Shown here piece after piece: positions 33,987 through 46,996 of a stretch of 64,000 nucleotides of DNA. The DNA is from Plenodomus lindquistii (lineage: Eukaryota > Ascomycota > Dothideomycetes > Pleosporales > Leptosphaeriaceae), in contig JANUWI010000016.1 of the NCBI GenBank assembly GCA_025504975.1, positions 372,001 to 436,000 on the forward strand. The letters run 5' to 3'. Each line of letters begins with the position of its first letter. The stretch's first letter is position 1. Position numbers and translations under genes: made by a program. The notes beneath the pieces were generated by a model. The model was not told where the DNA came from. It did not search any database and worked only from the letters and a program-made list of their open reading frames with translations.

Positions 33987-34178
33987 AGACTTGACGCACG
34001 AACTACTGTACGTGATCACGTCTGTCTGTTGCTGCGTGGGGTGGGTGGTGCAAGTTCTCACCATACTTGAACAAGACAAGTCAGCACAAAGTACTACAAC
34101 CCCACCAAGTCCACTGCGATCATCCATTCCGGGGGTCGAGTAAGGAATTCTGAAGGCCGCGTTGAACACTGTCGGTCT

Positions 34179-34202
34179 TGTGTGTGTGTGTGTGCGCGCG
34201 CG
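34179..34202 (+). repeat. (TG)8(CG)4 alternating purine-pyrimidine tract
   Basis: 24 bp of strictly alternating pyrimidine-purine, TG then CG steps. Such sequence can adopt Z-DNA. It lies between genes. Confidence 0.9.
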
Positions 34203-35484
34203 TCGATGCAAGCTATATTCACTACTGTACCTCTTAGTGGAGACCTCGCTATGCTTTCCACGACTGTAAACTCGTGCATCCATACATCTTCTACGTCGAT
34301 CCCTCGAGGTCGGAAAATGAAGCTGCATCGGTCCATCCAGACTCACAAATTTTCTCTCGCCTAGTCGTCGTGGTGATATTCTTGTTTGTTAATGGTTTTG
34401 TTGTTGCCGTCAGGCATCACCGCAACTGTCAACATTGAAATGAGGCGACACCGCCAATTTCCCCTCCCTTTCGCCCCAAGATAGGAGAAAACAGGTGAGA
34501 TGGATGCCCGTTGAACTGTGCTTTGGTCTGGTAGAATGTGTTCAAGGAACACCCTGAGTTACATCATGACACCGCACGACCGGAGGATACGAGCGTAATG
34601 GCGTCATTAGAGTAGTCAGTCGCACGTGGGAAGCAGTCAATCGCAACGTCTGTAAAACTTTATTGTTTTGTATGTATTGTACAGAGCTGCCCGTAGCAAT
34701 GTCTCGTGTCGTGAATCTCATCTGCATTCTTTGGGCGACAGGAATCTGGTTTGACGCACTTTGTCATGCTCGCGCTTATCTTATGGTGAAACACCCGTTC
34801 CCGTTGCATTCGATCCTGCGCTTGCGGCTTGTTGCGACTGTTGGCACTGGATAAACCCTGATGTTTACCTTGTTGTCAAACTGGGTTGACCTGGTCTCTG
34901 AACCTAAAAGTGAAGCACGACACTAGCCTGACATTTGACAATCAAGGAACTTTTCATTTGCATACATACAACGGGTGCGTGCGTTTTTCTGCATATGAGA
35001 AATTCTATATACGTCATATTTGCAGTATCTACAATATCATGCCAGCAACTTCATCGTCGGGCGTCAACGCCGTGTGGTTCCACTTCCAGTACCGATTAGA
35101 TCGCGAAATAGATGCGACTGCTCATGCTCATACCCATGTTCATGATCATCCTTGAACCCATCCGTGCGCCATGAAAGACTGGGGCTTTAACCTTCCCCGC
35201 CCGCCGAAATAACAGCGAACCAGTCTCGCAACGTGTAACTCTTTCTCGCTAAAAAAACATGATGCGATGATGAACGTGCTAGAATTTTTGACAAAATATG
35301 CACCTCGACAAAAATGTATCCCTGTCCCACAGAAATGTGAAGTGGAGAGGAATAGTATGTGGGATTGTATGCATGCCCCAGATGATGGGCCCAGAAGTAA
35401 AGGAAAAATATATACAGAGAAAAAAAGCATGGAGGCGTGCACGTTTGTCATGTCGTCATAATGTGAGGGCGAGTCAGGAGAGCT

Positions 35485-37911
35485 TCAGCGACCGACGGGT
35501 AACCATGTTCGTCGCTCGTCCATGCTTCTGGCTGTGCGACCGCCAGGTGTCAAGGGAATCTCAACACGCCCGCGGTCGTTGGGCTCGTGATCGCTATCGT
35601 CATCATAGGCTGACAATCGCGAGAAGTAATCTGCAAGTCCACTTGTTGGCGACGCGATGGTTTCGTATAGCGGAGGTGGTGTCTCTAGTGGTGGAGGTGG
35701 CTCCTCGTCGGTGAATGGGGGAGGATTGAATGAAGGTGCTCGCATGAGATGAATGGGCCGTTGAACTGCTGTGTCGGTTGGTCCTCCGATGTGTGCGGCT
35801 TGAGGGCGTGCGAGGATAGGCGTCGCGATTGCTGCGTCTGAGTTACCTCGGGATCTACTCAGAGAGCCCAATGTCGGGACGAAACTAGAGGGTGATGTGC
35901 GTCGGGTGGGCGCATTTGGACACCCGCAGTCGGGAATTAGGGTCCTACCAATAGCCGGCTCGGGGGAGGAGTAGGCGGGTAGGGCCGTGTTTGCTTGTGT
36001 CGCTTGACACGAAAGGATGTGAAAGGGTGAGTCGATTGAGATTTCGAAATGCCTTCTCTTAGTCGGGTCGGTGGCGTCAGGTTTTGAAAGGCGCATGACA
36101 AGCTAGGAAAAGTTAGTTTGGCTGAGAGCATATTGAAATGACGATCTTACCTTGATCCAGTGGTGCACTTGGATGTTTTGATACGTGGTATCAAAGTGGA
36201 GACGCGATTGCTTGTCTTTGTCCTTCATGTTGTGACAGCTTGGCAGTTGCACGTTGAACTCCATTTCCGTTGGACCGATATTGGCGTCACCACCAAGATC
36301 ACCCAACAGGTTGGTGGGGTCGGCAACTTGGACGTCCTCGCCACGGGATGCAGCAGCTCTCTGATCGTACGGTACACCTCCGCCAGCCACAATCCTCATG
36401 GTACTACCTGGGAAGGCACTTGTTGGTGGGCCGTCTGCTCGCTTCTCAAACAACTGTACTTTGCGAACGGGCTCCATGCGATGTACTCGCTTGTTGTTGC
36501 AAAAGTACTCGATGTTTTCTGTGACGAAGACCTTGATGCGGTGACATTGGACTTTGGCGAGAGGCGTGAGCTTGAAAGCAATCGGGACCTGTGCACCGAG
36601 CGGGAAGGACTTTCCAGAAATAACAATGTCGTAGTGCAACTGGTCTTCCCAGCTGCGACTGATGGCGATGGGCTCGACTTGCTCCAACGAGCCTTCCGAA
36701 GGTGCGCGAATGAGTTGAACCTCCTTAGTGCCGATAAGGTTTGTGCGGAATGCCCCAGCGCGTTCCACTGTTGCTTCAAGTTCGTATTTAACAGAGCCAA
36801 GGTCCACCTCGATGGTCTCAGGAAGGTGACTGTCGAGGGGCAATTCAAAATTGTACATGTACTCGCCCGGGTTGAAGGTTCTGTATCCCTTCTGTGCTAC
36901 TGAGGGTCCGCCTGAAGGGGACTCACCCTTGCCAAAACTGCGCGATTGGTTGACTTGCAACGACAGTCGCTTAGCTTCTTTCGAAGTTAGGTTTAGGGAG
37001 GAGTTGTTTGGCGAGTTGCCGAGGTTGCCGTTATTCTTGTAAAGCTCCACGCGATCTGCGCCCGTGCCAGTCTCGGCCGTAGGAAATTGGGAGTTGAAAA
37101 ATGGCCAAGTGTGGCTCATGAGGATGTCGACTTCCTCAAAGTCGACTTTCTTTGGCGGAATGCCCTCTGGCCATTTCGTGGTCGCCTTTCCGCGAAATTT
37201 GAGTGTCACTGCTTTTATTTTTGTGGGTTTGGTGACCTTCAAGATCATGCTACCCCGAAGCATTGCAGTATTTCGCTCGGCGTATTCGGCTTGTTCAAAT
37301 CCTCTCAAGAATAGTACTGGCTCTGTGAGTTGGATGTTGACATTGACACCACCTCCAGAAGCCACCGGCTTTTCCTCTGGCATGCTCTTGACGCTTGTAA
37401 CGATGCTCTTTGCGGAATTTCGTCCAGATGACCAATTTGATTCTGATATTGAGGGTCTGTGAATGCCGGCTGCGGCCAAGGTGGTGCCTATTGCGCCCAC
37501 AGCGCTCACAGCGCCTACTGAGTTTCTTTGACTCGACCTCATCTCGTCTGCTCCCCGTTCGGGTACCGACGCAACTGAGTTTCGGTTGCTGCTCGTGGAT
37601 GATCGCGGCGTTACGGTGTCGACAGGATCTTGGTGGGCAGTGAAGTGTGAGTCGATAAAGGAACGAAGGAAACGTTTCGCACTGTCGCGTGGAGTCGCCA
37701 GCTTTTCGGTGAAGTACGACTTGCTGGTCGTCTGTCGTTTCTGACAGCGGAAGAGAGTTGGGTCGGGGGCGACGTGCGCAATGTGAATGCGGTGCGGCCG
37801 TCGATTCCTCGCTTGGAAGATGCCTCGGTTGGATCTGGTGGGATCTTTGAGGTGGTCAGGTACGTATCGCAGGCGGCCACGATCAGAGTAGACAGTACGG
37901 TATTCTGTCAT
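35485..37911 (-). CDS. Arrestin-like protein with PY motif (Rsp5/HulA adaptor, Rod1/CreD type)
   Basis: Adaptor expected to recruit a HECT ubiquitin ligase to plasma-membrane transporters for endocytosis. 792 residues; exons 37911-36151 and 36102-35485 (51-bp intron). The basic N-terminus and Ser-rich stretch precede the arrestin N domain (VNVNIQLTEPVLFLRGF...LRGSMILKVTKPTKIKAV). The arrestin C domain follows (LHYDIVISGKSFPLGAQVPIAF...HRIKVFVTENIEYFC) and runs across the splice site into VHHWIKLVMRLSKPD...RHFEISIDSPFHILSC. A PPLY motif at residues 730-733 is the expected WW-domain ligand, and LPAY at 628-631 is a weaker one. The tail is Pro-rich. Complete as far as can be seen. Confidence 0.93.
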
Positions 37912-39928
37912 GGCGGGGTGTAGTGTTAGTCGAGTTCAATAGCAAGACGTTGAGCGGCAGTAGTGCTGATGCATAGGTGGGGTTGGAGTGGGCGACGCCT
38001 TATAAAGAAGAGACAAAAGTGAGGTGGAACGCGAGCTACAGGATCTTGTGCGACTTTGCAGAGTCATGGGGAGGAGTACAAAGGGCTACCTTGCTAAGGT
38101 AACATAACCATGTCTCCAATGTCCTTGATTTGGGAAGGAGCAGCGCAGGTGGGAGGCAGCCTTGCAAGACAAAGGGCCCAAACACGGTGAAGGAAATGAG
38201 ACAGGGACTCACGCGTTAAAGGAAGCTACTAAGGCCTGCTGGGTCGATATGAGAATGCAAAGTTCAAACGCGATCGTCGACGTGCGCAGCGGTATGTGAT
38301 AGGGCTCCAAGTGGAGCGGTCAAGTGGCCGATGTGACGGAAGCGTGCGGGAATCCCCTGCTGTGGGGAGTCTGCGTTGGCGTGGGTGAAGGCTTAGCAGG
38401 GAACACGGCTGTTTTGACATGTGCCCAAACTAGCAAGCAGGCATGGGCGATCCGTAGACACAGTCAGGCTAAGCCAGGGCGCTGCACGCAGAATGGCCGT
38501 TGTCGAAATGTACAGGGCCCCTCGGCGGGTGACGCGGAGTAATGATGCTGCAATGCGAGGCGGGGGTGCAGCGGGCAGTGAGGATCAGATTGCAGTGCTC
38601 AGGTAGGTAGGTGTCTGCTGGGGGGCGGGCGTGAACAGCGACGGCTCGAGTCAAATAGTGCAACAACGGGCAACGTCAAAAGAGTGCGCGGCTTCGAGGC
38701 GGTTGTGCGGTGATCAAAGGGACCTTCTCGGCCATAATCTCCACGGCAGACATGGCGATGCTCCAAGCGTGATAAAGCAGAGCTTTGGCGGAGCGGCGGA
38801 TGCATTACATCACCTCGAGGTCCAAGGCTTGCTAACGACGTCGCCAGTCGCCAGTGTCGAGAGTCTGCAGGGCCGATGCTGCCAGGCCTGTTGCAGGCTA
38901 GCAAGCGACTCCCGGCATTCTCGGCAAGGTGCTGCAATCGCCTGAGCCTCGTCTGCCCAGTGCCAGTGCCAGTGCCAGTGCCTCGTAATACCTAGCCAGC
39001 CCCGCAGTGCACGAGGGGTGTGCCGGCTGCTGACAGTTGACAGACAGTGCCTCCGAAGTTAGTCGGAGGCGAGCACAAGTGGTGAGGAGACACGGTGTGT
39101 ACCCAAGTACTGACGGAATGAGGCATGGGCGGGCCAGACCTGCAAAGATGATACACCTACATCCCGGCGCAGTACGTACACAGTACATGGTGAGATTTGC
39201 TGTTTCTTGATTTCGGGCCATGATGCAGCCCAAACCGGCGCATGCACCAGACAGCAGATGCATAGAGCAGGTCATCCAAGGTGTACTCCCAGACTGCCGT
39301 ACACACTTGTTGGCAGTCATGTCGACTCCTGCTGTGCAATAGTTGGCAGTGGCAGGCCACCCCACGAAACATCGTTGCTTGCTTGGGCCAGACAAAGATT
39401 GCACAGCACCGAATCGCGTAGCGATCGGCTCCCCAGGCGTCTCAATCTGGACCACACACGCAGCGGCGGTACAGATCGGTTCGCACCACCTAATCGGCGA
39501 GCAGCACGTCGTAGACTAATCAGCTCACCGCAAGAAGAAAGTGTCCGTGTACCATCATGGCCGCCGTCATGTGCAGAATCGCACGCAGCAGCTCGCGTGC
39601 TCCACGGGGAGCAGTCGGCGAAAATGGACAGACGGCGAGCCTCGTTTTGCTCTTGTGTGCGGCGGATCGCTGCAGGATCTCCGGGCTGTGCCTGTGCGTG
39701 CGGATGAGCAGCACGATCGTCCAGGCGAGGCCGCTCCATCATCGGCAGTGGCTTGCGTCTCCAAGCCTGGCCAAGTGTCCCGTCCTGTCCTGTCGCACCC
39801 AGCACGTGACGCACGCGAAGACTTCCCCGCAACGCGCCACAAAGGACAAGGCTTAGCTCGGAGCGCGTGTCCCAGTGGCCAAGGCAAGCACACGACCGCG
39901 CGACCGAGTACATGCGCCAACCCCGGCC
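37912..39928. other. Gene-free interval (2 kb)
   Basis: Between the divergent arrestin and Dpb11-like genes. GC-rich from 38.3 kb on, with overlapping spurious ORFs on both strands. Contains a (CCAGTG)4 repeat. Presumably both promoters. Confidence 0.45.
38957..38980 (+). repeat. (CCAGTG)4 hexanucleotide repeat
   Basis: Four perfect hexamers in intergenic DNA. Confidence 0.93.
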
Positions 39929-42734
39929 ATGAACGCGACTGATGGAGGCTATGGTGCGTGGACGAGGAATCCATCACGACATGGCCGCATGCTTACGGGA
40001 CATAGGGACAAGTCAGCTGCCCCTTGCTGGGGCCATTCTCTGCTGCACCTCAATCGCCCCCGAGCAGCGCGTACGTCTACCTGCTTTCACGCCCCCATGC
40101 TGGCCCCCTCTGACGGTCCTACATAGACCCAACTCGCCGCTGTCGGCGCGCAGATGGGTGCGACCATCAAGCTCGACCTCACATCAGACGTAACCCACCT
40201 TATTGTCGGCAACACCGACAGCGCCAAATACCGCTATGTCGCCAAGTCTCGCGACGATGTCAAGGTCCTCTTGCCCGACTGGCTGGAGGCCCTCCGCGCA
40301 GTGTGGATGAGGGGCGACGATGATCTGGATGTCGCTGCCTTGGAGGATGAATACCGACTGCCTACACTGTTCGACCTGAAAATCTGCCTCACCGGCTTCG
40401 ATGATCGTACGCAGATTGCCCCAGCACACACATCGCCCACTGACAGAACGCAGCGGAACAACGAAGGCATATTCAGGAGACGGTCACCAGGAACGGGGCA
40501 GAGTACCATGGCGACCTCACCAAGGCTGTCACCCACCTCATCGCGGCTACGCCATCTGGCAAGAAGTACGAGCATGCGCTGGGCTGGAACATGAAGATTG
40601 TCTCATTGGAGTGGTTTGAGCAGAGCCTAGAGCGAGGCATGGTACTGGATGAAGCACTGTTCAACCCAACACTGCCTGTTGAAGCACGAGGAAGAGGCGC
40701 CTGGGATCGCAGGTCCGCGACACCAGTACACGGCAAACGCACACGGGAAGGAGACCAGAGCCAAGCGCTCAATCCGTTCAGACGAAAGCTACGCCGTTCA
40801 GCGAGTACCAAGTTTGGAAATCAAAGCGAGTCGTTATGGGCTGGCATTACGGCAGTCAACTTGGACAGACAACAAGACGACGGAGACGAATGGAATGAGC
40901 CCACCATTGCTCAGCACGCTGAGTCGAGTGCACATACGCCGGCATCGCGGACAGGTAGCGCGCCGACTCCAGGGGATACCACATCATTTGTCAATCCCGC
41001 AGACGCTCCAGTATCTCCTTCATGCATCTTAGCCAAAGCTTCTTCGGCCGACGGTCTGTTCCAAGGGCGTGTCGTGTGTCCCCACGGCTTCGACAGGGAA
41101 AAGGTATGGCACAGCCATGTAAGCATTTAGTTGACGCTGACGACCCGACTAGACCAATATCTTGCGCCAACATTTGAGTAGTCACGGAGCGCGTGTCCTT
41201 TCCACTAGCGATCTCAACAACATATCGAATGATGACATGACACTTGGTTTTTTGATCGTACCGCATGATGCTGAGGTGGACCTCGCGCCTATTCCGGATC
41301 GTGCCGGATCACTTGTGAACATCGTCAGCAATTGGTGGGTCGAACGCTGTCTCCACGGCAAGCGTCTGATCGACCCCGCGGATGATGTGCTAAGTCGTCC
41401 GTTCGGAAAGCTTAGTGTGAGCGGCAAGTTTCCTTTCCGCTGTAGATCTTATTTTGGCAAAACTGACGTAGCAAGGATTCTCTGGTTTGACAGTCAACTC
41501 GACTGGCTTCGCCGGCATCGAATTGCTCCATGTGACGAAAGTTGTTGCGCTTTTAGGTACGGTAGTCGAATCCACGCCTGCCAATTGGTTCTGACTCTTG
41601 ACAGGTGCCACCTATGACGAACAACTCTCGGCGCAAACATCGGTCATTGTTTGCAACTCCTCGGGAACAAATGCTCAAAAACTCAAATTCGCAGCTGAGA
41701 AGCGGATACCGGCTGTGACGTCGGCATGGCTCTCAGATTGTGTACGCAACGGCCGTCTGCAAGCCTACGATGAATACAGATTCAGCACAACACCGACCCC
41801 ACGCATTCAGCATGTGAAGCCAAAGCCTCGTGCCTCTCTCGATGGGCGGGCAGGTGCTGGGGTGGAGGACGGTGGCAGCAAACCCCGTCCACGCATATCT
41901 CAAACAAAGATTGTGACCAAACCCCAAGTGCTTCGAAGACCACGTACTCTGGAATTGGCGCCATCAGCTGATGCCACACCAACCCAAGATTCAAATATCA
42001 ACACTCCTGTCAATCAAGACAATTCCAGAATCCCCAACTTTGACGGCGCTACGTCCCTACCACTCCAAAACATCAGCGTAAACTCCCGCCGTCCCTCCAC
42101 ATCCTCCACGTCTTTAAAATCCGCCCCACGCGCACGAAGTCGCAGCTCCTCCGCCGAATCCCTGATTCGCGCACACCCTGCCCCAGGTTCACGCCCCTCC
42201 GCCACCGCCCGAAAAACTTCCCCAGATTCAGTCATTCCAGCGGACTCCCTTGACCAGACCGTGACTGCGGTTCCGCCGCAACCTCAACCCCAAGCGCAAT
42301 TACCGCCAAAGGACGTCCCTGCCGCCGACAAAGATTACTCCGACATCTTAGCTCAGCTACGTGCAAACCGCAAGACTGCACCTGAATCTGCTGATGCGGC
42401 AGAAGGTCAGGGACGTAGGAGGAGGAGGCAACTCGGACGTGCAACAAGCACGCGGTCGAACCAGAGTGCTGCAAGTTCGGGAAATGCCGGGACTGTGAAT
42501 CCGAGTCTGGATAATAATGAGGACGAAGAAGGTGAGAGTGTGCTGGTGGAAGAATATCAGCCGAGTCAGCAGTTGGGGTGGGAAGAGCCGGGTGCGGCGA
42601 AGGCGAGAGAGGCGATGATCAAGAAGCTGGGAGGCACGATCAAGGAGAAGAGTGTTGCGGTGCAGGGGATTGGGGTGGTCACGGATGAGGGAGGGGAGAA
42701 GGAGGGGAGGAGCGTTAGGAAGAGGAGAGCATGA
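39929..42734 (+). CDS. Dpb11/Rad4(Cut5)/TopBP1 homologue, four BRCT domains
   Basis: Scaffold for replication initiation and the DNA-damage checkpoint; its BRCT pairs bind phosphorylated Sld3-like and Rad9-like partners. Predicted 832 residues from seven exons: 39929-39953, 40006-40070, 40127-40406, 40454-41103, 41153-41416, 41472-41556, 41605-42734. Every junction keeps frame and rebuilds family sequence. BRCT1 is about residues 10-95 (LPLAGAILCCTSI...KLDLTSDVTHLIVG), BRCT2 112-200 (ICLTGFDD...GDLTKAVTHLIAAT). BRCT3 is 322-420 (LFQGRVVCPHGF...SNWWVERCLHG) and BRCT4 430-515 (GFAGIELLHVTKVVALLGATYDE). The C-terminal 300 residues are Ser/Pro-rich and probably hold a checkpoint-activating region. 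The tiny first exon is the least certain part: ATG 39942 without splicing is an alternative start. Confidence 0.9.
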
Positions 42735-42808
42735 GTCGTATATCATTTGATTTGAACTAGATTCAACGCGTTGTATAAACGCACAGTGGCGCGTGGGTTT
42801 GCATGAGA

Positions 42809-42828
42809 AGCATAGCATAGCATAGCAT
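42809..42828 (+). repeat. (AGCAT)4 repeat
   Basis: Four perfect pentamers just after the Dpb11-like stop codon, in the 3' region shared with the convergent oxygenase gene. Confidence 0.9.
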
Positions 42829-42903
42829 ACAGTACCGGCGTCCACAGTTCAAACAAATCTCTACAAGTGATAAAAACCACCCACCATCCTCCCACCCACC
42901 CCC

Positions 42904-44068
42904 TCAAATCCCATACGTAACCTTCAACCTCCTCTCCAAATGCCCCCTCGCCGTCAAAACCTCTCCCTCGCCCTCCCTTAACCCCAACCTCCTCCTCTGC
43001 CCCTCCAACTCCTCCCTCCCCTCCTCCCCAAACCCCTCAATCACCCGACTCGGCAAACCACCCAATTCCACACTATCAAGCGGATGACAAAAATACGCCA
43101 TACTATACCTCTCCTCACCACCTTGTCCTTGAAAAACAACACGATGCACTGTACTCTTCAACAACCCGTTTGTCCAAAAACTCAGTAAATCGCCAATGTT
43201 AACCAGGATAGGGGGGTGGGACAGGATATCCGGAAATGGGTTCACGGGCACGGGGATCCAGCCACGGGGTGTGAGGAGTTCGAGGCCTGGTTGGCCGGGG
43301 AGGCGGAAGAGCAGGGTTAGTGTGCCGTAGTCTGAGTGGGCGCCTGCGCGGATGGAGGGGGCGTTTTGCGTGGTTGGGGTTGTGGGGGGTTGGGAGGATG
43401 GGGGGTAGTAGAGGAGGCGGAAGATGGTACCGCTGGGCCCGAGCGATTGGTCGTGGCGCGTGGTGAAGTAGTCGTGGGGGGAGATTTCGAGGGCGATGTT
43501 GAGGAGGGAGAGGAGGGTTTGGCAGAGGGTTTGACAGGAGGTTTGGAAGCGGGAGATTAGGGGTGCGTGGGTGGAGAGGGGGTGGGGGAGGGGTTGGAGA
43601 GTCGGGTGTGGGGGGGCGATGTTGAAGGCTTCTTTTGGGTCCTGGGTCGAGGTTAGATGTGGTGTTGGGATGGAGAGGAGGGGGTAGAGGAGTGAATACC
43701 TTTTGGCCGTCTGGGTCAAGGGATTCACCTTGCATGGAGACCCAGCCGCGGTTTATGCCGCCGGCTTTTTCGGAGTGGATTGCGTATTCTTTTCTTTGCT
43801 CGAGGGGGGAGTTGAAGAAGTCGCGAGACTGGTTTTGTTAGAGATGAGACTTTTATTTGGAGGGGACGTTTTGCGGGAGTCGGGTTCTCTGACTTACTAG
43901 GTTGAACATGTTGTCGATGTCTTGAGTGGAGATTGTGAGGCCATCGCTTTTGATGTAGAGAAAGCCATGAGTAGATGCAGCGTCGAGGACTTGCTGAGCC
44001 ACTTCCTTGGACGGGTTGGAGATATCGATGACTGGAATGGTCTCTGGTGTACTTTTGGGTATGGCCAT
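42904..44068 (-). CDS. 2-oxoglutarate/Fe(II)-dependent oxygenase (isopenicillin-N-synthase-like)
   Basis: 345 residues from exons 44068-43898, 43828-43700 and 43641-42904. The N-terminal DIOX_N region reads IPVIDISNPSKEVAQQVLDAASTHGF with SRDFFNSPLEQRKEY. The catalytic 2OG-FeII_Oxy domain has the iron ligands His202 and Asp204 (GAHSDYGTLTLLF) and His266 (STVHRVV). The 2-oxoglutarate-binding Arg278-x-Ser280 lies in ERYSMAYF. All are intact, so the enzyme should be active. The substrate cannot be read; relatives hydroxylate or desaturate small molecules. The last exon is extremely C-rich on the coding strand and codes an unusual Pro-rich insert (PPSSQPPTTPTT) before the active site. Confidence 0.93.
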
Positions 44069-44552
44069 GTTTAGTCGCTTTGAGAGACTACACAGTACAG
44101 TGGATGGAGGGGAATTGATCACTGATAAGGCCTTTGGTATCGAAAGCTTGGTAGAACTAGCCAACGAAGCAAATTCTCATGTACTTTTCAGAATCTCGAG
44201 GAGGAGCGCGAAATAGACAATAGGGTCTGTCTGCCTCACTCAGGATGCTTACGTTGTTATAGGGCAGTGACACTTGACTTGATAGTGTACCTGAGCTAGT
44301 GTGTCCGTAATGGGTATAGGCGAGGCCGCAGGGATGGCATGCTTGGCGTGTGGGAGCTGCCGCCCGCAGCTCCAATTTACATGTCTCTGGTTGCCCTGCA
44401 TCCCCGCATACAAACAAATACCCACCTTCAGTGCACCAATTGTCTGGCAGGACTCGTTCGTTCAAGCCAGAGCGCCCAAGGAATTTCGAAGCCACCGCCA
44501 ATATCCCCACCAGCCATCGTCCCAGCGCCAGCAGCGACACGCGACGCTGACC
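44069..44552. promoter_or_regulatory. Divergent promoter region, oxygenase / MKT1
   Basis: 484 bp between two divergently transcribed genes, so both promoters must lie here. No TATA box stands out. Confidence 0.5.
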
Positions 44553-46996
44553 ATGATTCGCGACTTCGTGCAGTGGACGGCCACTTTCGCGGAGACAAGC
44601 GACCTGGAACAGCTTGGTGGCTGTCGCGTGGGTGTCGAGGCCGCCGACTACCTCAGCCAGCGCATCCTGAACCATGCCCGCGCCAAAGAGCCGCTCGTCC
44701 CCGCGCTGGGAGGCCTGCCATTAGCCCTCAAGCAGCACATCGAGGAGGACTTGGACACGTTCCGAAAGTTCGATATTGAACCGTGGTTCGTCTTCAGCGG
44801 GCTGGACATTACGAAACACGACAACCCTTTTGGGCACAAGACAGATGAGGCTGCCGTCAACGCCAATGCCTGGAACTTGTACGACAGCCATCAGGCCGAG
44901 GCGTCAGTCGCCAAGTTTGGAGAGTCCAGTAAGCCAGGCCATGCGAGTCCAATTGGCCCTGTCACTTACGCGCTGCAGCATACGTCACCCCAGAAGACCT
45001 CTTTCGCGCGTTGCAGTCCGTCCTCACCGAGCGCAACATTCGCTTTACCGTTGCGCCGTACAGCGCCTGGGCTCAGGTAGGCAGACTTACCTAGCACCCA
45101 CCCATGGCCGCTAACATGGAATAGCTGGCATATCTCGAAAAGTCACAACACGTCCATGCCATCTCGGGCGCATCCGATGTCCTCCTCTTCGAATGCGACA
45201 AAGTCATCACATCATGGGAGTTCGAGGAGCGACAGTTCCGCTACACCAGGCGGGAGAAGTGCAGGGCCGACTTGGAGAAGTTCGCTGGTAACGTCAGGAT
45301 CACAGACGAGATCTTCGTCGACGCATGCATTCTCGCCGGAACACCCTTCCTCCCCACCCTTCCCAACCTCAGCTCGCCCAATCGAACCGAGCTCTTGAAG
45401 CCACACAGCGCCATCAAGATGATTATGAGCAGCGGCAGGACCGGGTACTCGGTAGTAGTGAACAACCAGGACGACCCACGGTTCAAGGAGATCGACTATA
45501 TTGCGCGCTACCAGAAGGCACGCTTGGCCGTCAAGAACCATCCCGTCTATACAGAGGACGGCAAGATCGAACCCCAAAATTCCCACGAGCTGCCAAACGA
45601 CGCAGTACAGTACCTGGGCCAACGACTACCCGATGAACTGTTCCACTACATGTCAAAAGGCCTCATCGCTCCACGCATCCTCCAATGGCGCACAACCTGC
45701 GAAGTCTTTGAGGTGCCGCCCATGGACGGAGGCGAGTCCATAGAGTACAAGAACTTGGTCAGCAATAAGCTGATTCCGCTACGAACGACTGCTTTCAACT
45801 TGCTTTCGAGCACACTACACAACTGGTACAGGCATAAGGATCTAGAACAGAGATGTTGGTTCTCGGACGCAAGCAACAAGCAGGTCTCGACTACCATCCG
45901 GGTAGAGCGATCATCAGAGTCGCAGACTCCAGCGATAGTAGAAACATGGAACGTCAAGGAGGCCACTTTTAGAGACGCTGTTTCGCAATACAAGGTGGGA
46001 TCAGTAACTCAAAAATGCATACATGGATTAACGTGTGATAGGATTATGGACACTTGGGGTCCGCGATACTGGCGCTGCAAAATTCCGAGTTCACCTCAAA
46101 GACCATTGCTAAGAAGGACCCTGGCAATGTATTGAACACAACCGACGAGATCCTCTACAACTCAATATGGCGTTTCCTTGCCCTACGCGACTATGTAGAC
46201 TCGGATCACAACCTAAAGGACTGGGGCAAGGTCCTCGTCAAAGTCATTACTGCTCTCAAAGGCAAGCCAGAGCTGGAAGAAGCTGCAGTGTTGGCGGTAG
46301 AGTTGCTGCGGATGGGAGTTCTTACACCCGACATCAACATGTTTCCTTCTTATAATGGCGCGCCAATGCGCGGCAGCAGTACGTATCCAGGCTCGTCTAG
46401 CAGAACCCTAGCTTACATCTCGACAGCGCAAGATCAAAATGCCAATATGTTGGTGTCTCGTGTAGCCGGACTTGGCACCCTTCGTCATAGACCGATCGGA
46501 TTCACAGGGCCACTGAGCCAGCACCTGCTTGGTTACAACTCTGTCATTGATGTTGTCCGCCAGGCATTGCGTGACTTGGTGGAAGTGGCATCAACTCACA
46601 TGTTCTTGACAGGTTGCTGTAATCGACATGTGGACCTGCCATCGATCGCAATGAAGTATGTGTCCGCCCTCTCACGCTCTTGCCTGTGCTAATTATTTTA
46701 GACTACCCTTTCTTCTGCCAAACAACTGCGCACTGAGCATTGCAGTCAAGTCGTATCTTGACGAATTGCTCAGCAATGATGCGGATCCTACCTCTACCAG
46801 CACCAAGATCAGGGTGGTCGAGACTGCATCAACACGCTACTTCCCACAATCTATCGACTTCCCAGGTGATCTCAAGACAGCTTTCCAAATTTGGGATGCG
46901 GTCTACGATGGAGTAAAGAATGGAGGTAATGCGGTCTCCGCAGCGAACAAGAAGCTATGGAGTGAAACCAACGATTGGTTGGCCGCACGACGGTAG
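44553..46996 (+). CDS. MKT1: Mkt1 homologue (XPG/PIN-like post-transcriptional regulator)
   Basis: Cytoplasmic protein related to XPG-family nucleases that, in yeast, works with Pbp1 on mRNA 3' regulation. 750 residues from exons 44553-44928, 44979-45076, 45125-45994, 46042-46655 and 46702-46996; introns of 46-50 bp all keep frame. The N-terminus has the XPG-N-like block (GCRVGVEAADYLSQRIL, FDIEPWFVFSGLDI). The XPG-I-like block follows (ISGASDVLLFECDKVITSW, ITDEIFVDACILAGTPFLPTLP). The C-terminal Mkt1 domain includes DEILYNSIWRFLALRDYVDSDHNLKDWG and AVELLRMGVLTPDIN. Several acidic residues needed for nuclease activity are present in part only, so catalysis is uncertain. Confidence 0.92.

Larger units (their letters stand above)
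32500..35484. other. Long gene-free interval (3 kb)
   Basis: Upstream of the antiporter and downstream of the arrestin gene. Many overlapping short ORFs on both strands in GC-rich DNA (32.8-33.8 kb), none with recognisable protein. Contains the TGG and TG/CG simple repeats listed separately. A non-coding transcript or a long 5' UTR is possible but not visible. Confidence 0.45.

Noticed and set aside
39059..39913. Long minus-strand ORFs (up to 198 codons) upstream of the Dpb11-like gene
   Set aside because: Overlapped by equally long plus-strand ORFs in GC-rich DNA, no recognisable protein, and several lack an ATG start.
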